NCBI GenBank assembly: GCA_900541495.1
Contig: UQKC01000035.1
Location: forward strand, 1-26,858
Direction: 5' to 3'
DNA: 26,858 nucleotides
Origin: an uncultured Ruminococcus sp.
GTDB taxonomy: Bacteria > Bacillota > Clostridia > Oscillospirales > Ruminococcaceae
Under the pieces are notes generated by a model. That model saw nothing but the letters and a program-made list of their open reading frames with translations. It did no database searches and was not told the origin of the DNA. The position numbers and the translations under genes are program-made. This document shows positions 22,726 through 26,858 of this stretch, one piece after another; within the stretch, counting starts at the first letter, position 1; each line of letters begins with the position of its first letter.

Positions 22726-23802
22726 TTATATTATCTTTCCGCCGCCGACAACGGTGTCGCCGTTATAAATGACGAGAGCCTGACCCTTTGCCGCCGCTCT
22801 TACGGGTGTATCGAACTTCACGCGAAGTTTGCTGTCGCCTACCGCGGTCAAAGTGCCGCTGACAGCCTGCATATTGTAGCGAATTTTCGCGGAAACTCTC
22901 ATCTCGCTCTTTATTTCGGGGACGGAAATGAGGTTGATATCGTCAACTTCGACAATATCGCTCATAAGGTCGGCACTTTCGCCGAGCGTTACTGTGTTGA
23001 GAACGGGGTCTTTTCCGCAAACGAAAACAGGCTTTCCGAAAGCCGCGCCAAGACCTTTTCGCTGACCTATCGTGTAATGAATATAACCCGAGTGAGTTCC
23101 CATTTTCACGCCGTCCGTGCCGATAAAGTCGCCCTGCGGAAAGGTTTTTCCCGTGTGCTGTTCGATGAACGAAGCATAATCTCCGTCGGGGACGAAGCAG
23201 ATATCCTGACTGTCGGGTTTGCGCGCATTGACAAGACCGTTCGCCTCGGCAAGCGCACGAATTTCGGGCTTATCCATATTCCAGAGCGGAAAAAGCGTTC
23301 TTGCGAGCTGTTCCTGCGTCATATTGTAGAGGACGTAGGTCTGATCTTTGCGCTCGTCGGCAGCCTTTTTGAGCAGGTAGCGTCCGCTCGCTTCGTCATA
23401 GACCGAGCGCGCGTAATGTCCCGTTGCGATGCCGTCATAGCCAAGCTCGCGCGCCCTTGCGAGCATTTTGTCGAATTTTATATAGCGGTTGCAGTTTATG
23501 CAGGGGTTCGGCGTTTCGCCGTTGATATAGCTTTCGGCGAAAGCGTCCATTACTTTTTCGCGGAACAAGTCTTTGAAATTGAAAACATAATGCTCGATGC
23601 CAAGCTTTCGGCACACGCTCTTTGCGTCCATAACATCGGTCACGGAACAGCAGGTGCGAACGTCGGGAGCTTCCTCTGTTTCGCCGTCAAAAAGCTTCAG
23701 CGTACAGCCGTCAACTTCGTAGCCTTTTTGTTTAAGTATAAGCGCCGCGGCAGAACTGTCAACGCCGCCGCTCATTCCTACAAGAATTTTTTTAAGTTCC
23801 AT
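22726..23802 (-). CDS. mnmA: tRNA-uridine 2-sulfurtransferase
   Basis: MnmA installs the 2-thio group on wobble U34 of tRNA Lys, Glu and Gln using ATP and a persulfide carrier. The product has 358 residues, the expected length. The PP-loop motif GMSGGVDSSAAA starts at residue 9. The catalytic cysteines lie in NPCINCNRYIKFD and in DSQDICFVPDGDY, and the GYIHYTIGQRKGLG segment is typical. ATG 23802 comes directly after the HAD-gene stop (TAA then ATG), with AAGGAA inside the end of that gene. No cysteine desulfurase is nearby. A cytoplasmic housekeeping enzyme embedded in a redox operon. Confidence 0.97.
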   Translation of the reverse strand: MELKKILVGMSGGVDSSAAALILKQKGYEVDGCTLKLFDGETEEAPDVRTCCSVTDVMDAKSVCRKLGIEHYVFNFKDLFREKVMDAFAESYINGETPNPCINCNRYIKFDKMLARARELGYDGIATGHYARSVYDEASGRYLLKKAADERKDQTYVLYNMTQEQLARTLFPLWNMDKPEIRALAEANGLVNARKPDSQDICFVPDGDYASFIEQHTGKTFPQGDFIGTDGVKMGTHSGYIHYTIGQRKGLGAAFGKPVFVCGKDPVLNTVTLGESADLMSDIVEVDDINLISVPEIKSEMRVSAKIRYNMQAVSGTLTAVGDSKLRVKFDTPVRAAAKGQALVIYNGDTVVGGGKII

Positions 23803-24459
23803 TTATAACAATTCCTTAAAGCTTTTTATAGTCATATCCGCTTCTTTTTTCAGCTCGTCAAATTCATCGGGGAAACGCTGTTCAAAAACGCCGACCGTCT
23901 TAAATCCGCCAAGCTTCGCCGAGTGTAGAGCGTGGGAGGAATCTTCAAAAACGACCGTGTGCGCGATATCCGCTCCGAGCATATTTGCGGCTTCGAGGAA
24001 AATTTTCGGTGTTTCCTTTCCCTCGCCAACTTCGTCCGAGGTGAGGACGAACTGCATTTTATCGAGTATTCCCGTGTTTCGGAGCGAACCCTGTGCAAGT
24101 CCCTTTTCGTTCGAGGTAGCAACGCACATTTTCACGCCGTTTTCGGCAAGCTTATCTATGAATTCCGCCGCGCCCACTTTGAGCTTCGCTTCGTGCAGAT
24201 AGCCATGCTCAACAAGCTGCATAATGCGCTCGCCGATAGTTTCGGGCGACATCGCAAGCGAGTAATGCTCCTTTAAAAATTCACACGCCGAATGAAAGTG
24301 AAGCTTTTTGAGCTGAGCCGAAACGCTGCTGTCATATTCAAAGCCCTGCTCGGTAATGAATTGGATATCCGACTGCACCCATATATCAAGGCTGTCGAGG
24401 ATAGTTCCGTCCATATCGAAAATAACAGCGGAAATTTCGCCGAGGTTTTTTATCATCAT
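23803..24459 (-). CDS. HAD-superfamily phosphatase/phosphoglucomutase-like
   Basis: The product has 218 residues. HAD motif I FDMDGTILDS has the nucleophile Asp15 and acid/base Asp17; motif II is VATSNEKG; motif III Lys lies in GKETPKIFLEAA; motif IV is VVFEDSSHAL. A helical C1 cap lies between motifs I and II (~25-90). Length and cap fit the beta-phosphoglucomutase/phosphoglycolate-phosphatase-like group; the substrate cannot be told. The gene starts 6 nt after the FAD dehydrogenase stop and its own stop touches mnmA. Confidence 0.9.
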   Translation of the reverse strand: MMIKNLGEISAVIFDMDGTILDSLDIWVQSDIQFITEQGFEYDSSVSAQLKKLHFHSACEFLKEHYSLAMSPETIGERIMQLVEHGYLHEAKLKVGAAEFIDKLAENGVKMCVATSNEKGLAQGSLRNTGILDKMQFVLTSDEVGEGKETPKIFLEAANMLGADIAHTVVFEDSSHALHSAKLGGFKTVGVFEQRFPDEFDELKKEADMTIKSFKELL

Positions 24460-24465
24460 ATCGAT

Positions 24466-25845
24466 TTACCTGTAAAGCCTGTCGATTATTCTTGCGGCAT
24501 AAACGCCCGAAGCCGAAGCCTGCGAAAGCGAATGTGTAACGCCCGAGCCGTCGCCGAGGACATACATTCCCTTGGATTCGGTTTCAAGGTTGTCATCGAC
24601 CTTTACAACGGAGTTGTAGAATTTAACTTCAACGCCGTAGAGAAGAGTGTCGTCATTGGCAGTGCCGGGGGCGATCTTGTCGAGAGCGTAGATCATCTCT
24701 ATGATATCGTCAAGCTGACGCTTCGGGATAACAAGGCTGAGGTCGCCCGGAGTTGCTTTGAGTGTCGGGTTGAAGAACATCTGGCTGAAACGATGCTCGT
24801 TAGTTCTTCTTCCTGCGATAAGGTCACCGAAGCGCTGAACAAGGATTCCGCCGCCGAGCATATTGGAAAGTCTTGCGATAGATTCGCCGTAAGCGTTGCT
24901 GTCCTTGAAAGGCTCGGAGAAGTTGTTCGATACGAGCAGAGCAAAGTTGGTGTTTTCGGTGTGGAGTTCGGGGTTGGAATAGCTGTGTCCATTAACGGTA
25001 ACAATGCCGTTCGTGTTTTCGGCAACGACTTCGCCGTAAGGATTCATACAGAAAGTTCTTACAAGGTCGCCGTATTTCTTGGTGCGGTAGACTATCTTGC
25101 TCTCGTAGACCTGCTTTGTGATATGCTCAAAAACAGCCGCAGGGAGTTCAACTCTTACACCGATATCAACACGGTTGCTGCGTGTCTTGATGCCGAATTT
25201 GTCGCAGACGCCCGATATCCACCTTGAACCCGAACGTCCTGCCGCGATAACTACCTGCTTGCAGTAGATATCGTCCTCATTGGTGCGGACGATGTAGCCG
25301 TCACCGTCCTTTTCAACTGTTTCCGCAACGGTTTCAAACATAATGTCAACATCGTTGCGGACGTAATCATAAATATTCTGAAGAATATCACGGTTTCTGT
25401 CCGTGCCGAGGTGACGTACCTTTGCATCGAGCAGGTGAAGATCGTATTTGAGCGCTTCCGACTTTACATCGGAGGAAACGGTGGAATAAAGCTTCGCATC
25501 TCCGCCGCCCATACGCAGGTTCACGCTGTCAACATACTCCATAAGCTCGATAGCTTCTTTCGCGCCGACGTGCTGATAAAGGTCGCCGCCGAAGCTGTTC
25601 GTGATGTTGTATTTTCCGTCGGAAAGTCCGCCTGCGCCGCCGAAGCCGTGCATTATCGAGCATGGCTTGCAGCCGACGCAGCTCTTTATCTTTTTACCGT
25701 CAATGGGGCAGATCCTCTTTGAGATAGGTTTGCCCGAATCTATCATGCAGACCTTTGCGTTCGTTCTGAGCGTAACGAATTCATAAGCCATAAAAACGCC
25801 TGCCGCGCCTGCGCCAATGACAACAACATCGTAATCTTTTCTCAT
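24466..25845 (-). CDS. FAD-dependent dehydrogenase with N-terminal Cys cluster
   Basis: The product is a 459-residue flavoprotein with a Rossmann FAD-binding start VVVIGAGAAG (7-16). It keeps the later FAD signatures VVIAAGRSGS and MYVLGDGSGVTHSLSQA. It belongs to the widespread group annotated as FAD-dependent dehydrogenases (COG2509-like). Residues 46-62 hold four cysteines (ICPIDGKK, then SCVGCKPC), probably a metal or Fe-S site, as in other members. No substrate is known for the group. ATG 25845 has AAAGGA upstream. It is the first gene of a six-gene operon behind a consensus promoter. Confidence 0.9.
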   Translation of the reverse strand: MRKDYDVVVIGAGAAGVFMAYEFVTLRTNAKVCMIDSGKPISKRICPIDGKKIKSCVGCKPCSIMHGFGGAGGLSDGKYNITNSFGGDLYQHVGAKEAIELMEYVDSVNLRMGGGDAKLYSTVSSDVKSEALKYDLHLLDAKVRHLGTDRNRDILQNIYDYVRNDVDIMFETVAETVEKDGDGYIVRTNEDDIYCKQVVIAAGRSGSRWISGVCDKFGIKTRSNRVDIGVRVELPAAVFEHITKQVYESKIVYRTKKYGDLVRTFCMNPYGEVVAENTNGIVTVNGHSYSNPELHTENTNFALLVSNNFSEPFKDSNAYGESIARLSNMLGGGILVQRFGDLIAGRRTNEHRFSQMFFNPTLKATPGDLSLVIPKRQLDDIIEMIYALDKIAPGTANDDTLLYGVEVKFYNSVVKVDDNLETESKGMYVLGDGSGVTHSLSQASASGVYAARIIDRLYR

Positions 25846-25903
25846 TTTAAAATTTATCCTTTCAATGTAAAAAGTTTGTCAAAACTCATATTTCACCATT
25901 ATA

Positions 25904-25932
25904 ATTGTAACGCTTTTGCTCGGTTTTGTCAA
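25904..25932 (-). promoter_or_regulatory. sigma-A promoter of the FAD-dehydrogenase operon
   Basis: On the minus strand TTGACA (25927-25932), exactly 17 bp, then TACAAT (25904-25909). Transcription should begin near 25897, about 50 nt before ATG 25845. A second TATAAT-like box lies 6 nt downstream without a matching -35. Confidence 0.85.
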
Positions 25933-26049
25933 TAAAATCGGCAAGGTATTTCACGGTATTTCAACGAGTGAATTGATTTTTCGGGATTATAGATAAATTG
26001 TTGCAGGTGACGGTTCTTTGTTCTGCCTTTTGAATGGTATTGGTGACTG

Positions 26050-26170
26050 CGGGACGGGCAACCCGTCCCCTACAGAAAATTACCTAAAATATAGGGCTTG
26101 CATCGGGCAGATATAGAATCCGTCCCTACGGGGATGGTGGAAAATTGCGGAGCAAAATAATTACGCATTA
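26050..26170. repeat. dispersed intergenic repeat, copy C
   Basis: CGGGACGGG-CAA-CCCGTCCCCTACA (26050-26074) matches 14306-14330 except one base. About 30 bp on, CGGGCAGATATAGAATCCGTCCCTACGG (26104-26131, two blocks) matches the palindrome at 14366 on, with changes that weaken pairing. TGCGGAGCAAAATAATTA (26146-26163) is the inverse of 14121-14137 region sequence. Order and orientation of the first two parts are as in copy B. There is no gene here. Confidence 0.8.
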
Positions 26171-26189
26171 AAATAAAGCTTCCATAAAA

Positions 26190-26224
26190 AAGAAAGCGCC
26201 CTCGTCAGGGGTAAGGACGAGGGC
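26190..26224 (-). terminator. terminator at the end of the hairpin-rich region
   Basis: On the minus strand a perfect 9-bp GC-rich stem (GCCCTCGTC/GACGAGGGC, loop CTTACCCCT) is followed by GCTTTCTTTTTTATGG. It ends whatever transcript crosses 26225-26475 leftward. Confidence 0.85.
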
Positions 26225-26475
26225 AAAGATTATGATATAGGATTATTGGGGGATCTTCGGAATATCGGGGTAAGAATATTCCGAAGTATGCTCTTATCTG
26301 CGGCAAACGGGCCGCTGCTCACGGTCACAGGGGTGAATGACCGAAGCTTTTAATAAAAGCTATGAAAGGAAGCAGCCGGTCGGTGTGTGCGCCCTCCCGA
26401 CTACAGTTAATATAATAACGTATGTTTGTGTTGCTTTTGTGAAAATAAGCTGAAATAAAGCTGAAAACATCGATT
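26225..26475 (-). ncRNA. hairpin-rich 3' UTR or candidate small RNA
   Basis: No gene fits here. Besides the terminator there are perfect stems at 26255-26286 (11 bp), 26300-26315 (5 bp), 26322-26343 (6 bp) and 26345-26361 (7 bp), and a looser GTCGG/CCGAC pairing near 26378-26400. On the minus strand the loops of the 26198, 26255 and 26322 hairpins read CTTACCCCT, TCTTACCCCG and TTCACCCCTG, so they share YTYACCCCK. The strand is taken from the terminator. No convincing promoter was found at 26400-26470, so a long 3' UTR of the anchored-protein gene is as likely as an independent RNA. No known RNA family was recognised. Confidence 0.4.
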
Positions 26476-26858
26476 TTAACGGCGCTTGTTTGTGCATACG
26501 GCGCAAATCGCCGCGGCGGATATTACCGCTAAAGCTATCGTTACGGGGTAATGACCCGTCTGAGGGTTGGGAGCTTCGTTTTTTTCTGTCGCAGGTTCAG
26601 CTTTGGTTGTCTGCGTATCTTCCGCAATTTCTGATTCGGGTTCTTCGTCCGTATCGGGATAGTCGGCAATTTCATCGGTGAAGTCATCAAAATCGAAGTC
26701 GCCGCCGCTTGCCTCATCTTTATCTGAATTTAAAAAGTCAATGTACTGTTCTTTCGCATTTTCAAGCAGTTCGCTCCCGCTGATGAAATAACTGCCATTA
26801 TTCTTATAACCTGTCTTCATAAGCATATGCACACGTCTTTTCGGCAAATTTTGCTGCA
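26476..26858 (-). CDS. C-terminal part of a sortase-anchored surface protein, cut by window edge
   Basis: The frame is open to the right edge, so the N-terminus and start lie outside; about 127 residues are visible. The visible part begins with a basic stretch (PKRRVHMLMKTGYKNNGSY), continues with an acidic Asp/Glu-rich linker (DFDFDDFTDEIADYPDTDEE) and ends in a wall-sorting signal: NPQTG, a hydrophobic helix (VTIALAVISAAAICAVC) and a short basic tail, TNKRR. This is the LPXTG-type arrangement, with NPQTG as the probable sortase motif. The enzymatic or binding domain, if any, lies upstream of the window. The mRNA would carry the hairpin-rich 3' end described beside it. Confidence 0.75.
   Translation of the reverse strand, partial: QQNLPKRRVHMLMKTGYKNNGSYFISGSELLENAKEQYIDFLNSDKDEASGGDFDFDDFTDEIADYPDTDEEPESEIAEDTQTTKAEPATEKNEAPNPQTGHYPVTIALAVISAAAICAVCTNKRR

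Noticed and set aside
26361..26400. GGAAGCAGCC similarity to the SRP RNA signature on the plus strand
   Set aside because: The apical GGAA tetraloop and the paired GGUC/GGAAGC arms of SRP helix 8 are missing, and no Alu-type half is present.
26190..26475. riboswitch for a downstream gene
   Set aside because: The terminator ends the leftward transcript and no gene starts immediately after it in that direction; repeat C and the start of another operon with its own promoter follow.

Overview
The window reads as chromosome of a low-to-middle GC Gram-positive anaerobe of the Clostridia, most likely a Ruminococcus-type member of the Oscillospiraceae/Ruminococcaceae. This rests on strong AGGAGG-type ribosome sites, several TTG/GTG starts, CompA-type acyl-CoA dehydratase activase domains, secreted transglutaminase-like proteins, sortase-type wall anchoring and a cytoplasmic GH36 alpha-galactosidase. 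The assignment comes from gene content and style; no rRNA or tRNA gene is visible to confirm it.

Layout. 1-1120 (minus): a small membrane protein followed by a LytTR regulator with an NTF2-like sensor half. The regulator runs off the left edge and its codon use is foreign to the rest. 1267-1668 (plus): a solitary MazF/EndoA toxin gene and its terminator. 5585-1676 (minus): an operon of a 43-residue membrane microprotein, a Wzx-like flippase and an alpha-galactosidase. 5620-6190 (minus): dispersed repeat element A and a short Asn-rich lipoprotein. 6574-9334 (plus): an ECF sigma factor with a membrane-anchored beta-propeller protein that is probably its anti-sigma partner. 9435-14281 (plus): three paralogous secreted transglutaminase-like proteins, the middle one with its catalytic Cys replaced by Ser, followed by phosphopentomutase DeoB. 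14096-14437: repeat element B, which also carries a bidirectional terminator.

20315-14431 (minus): an uncharacterised gene pair (zinc-knuckle protein plus helical partner), then shikimate kinase and a two-module acyl-CoA dehydratase activase. 25932-20413 (minus): a tightly packed operon of FAD dehydrogenase, HAD phosphatase, MnmA tRNA thiolase, flavin reductase, membrane-anchored alpha/beta hydrolase and a BtuF/FhuD-like binding lipoprotein. 26050-26170: repeat element C. 26198-26475: a hairpin-rich stretch downstream of a wall-anchored protein gene that is cut by the right edge.

How the parts fit together. The sigma/propeller pair looks like an envelope-sensing switch. The transglutaminase-like trio and the anchored protein are surface functions. 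The flippase operon exports lipid-linked glycans, while the galactosidase uses alpha-galactosides in the cytoplasm. The remaining operons are housekeeping and redox genes mixed with uncharacterised ones.

No mobile element with a transposase, no CRISPR array, no prophage and no obvious defence system is present. The most notable unexplained features are: a run of hairpins in which three have loops sharing the minus-strand motif YUYACCCCK; a dispersed repeat family that sits directly on the stop codons of three genes and carries a hairpin with three compensated base pairs; the pseudo-transglutaminase; and the uncharacterised gene pair ahead of shikimate kinase.
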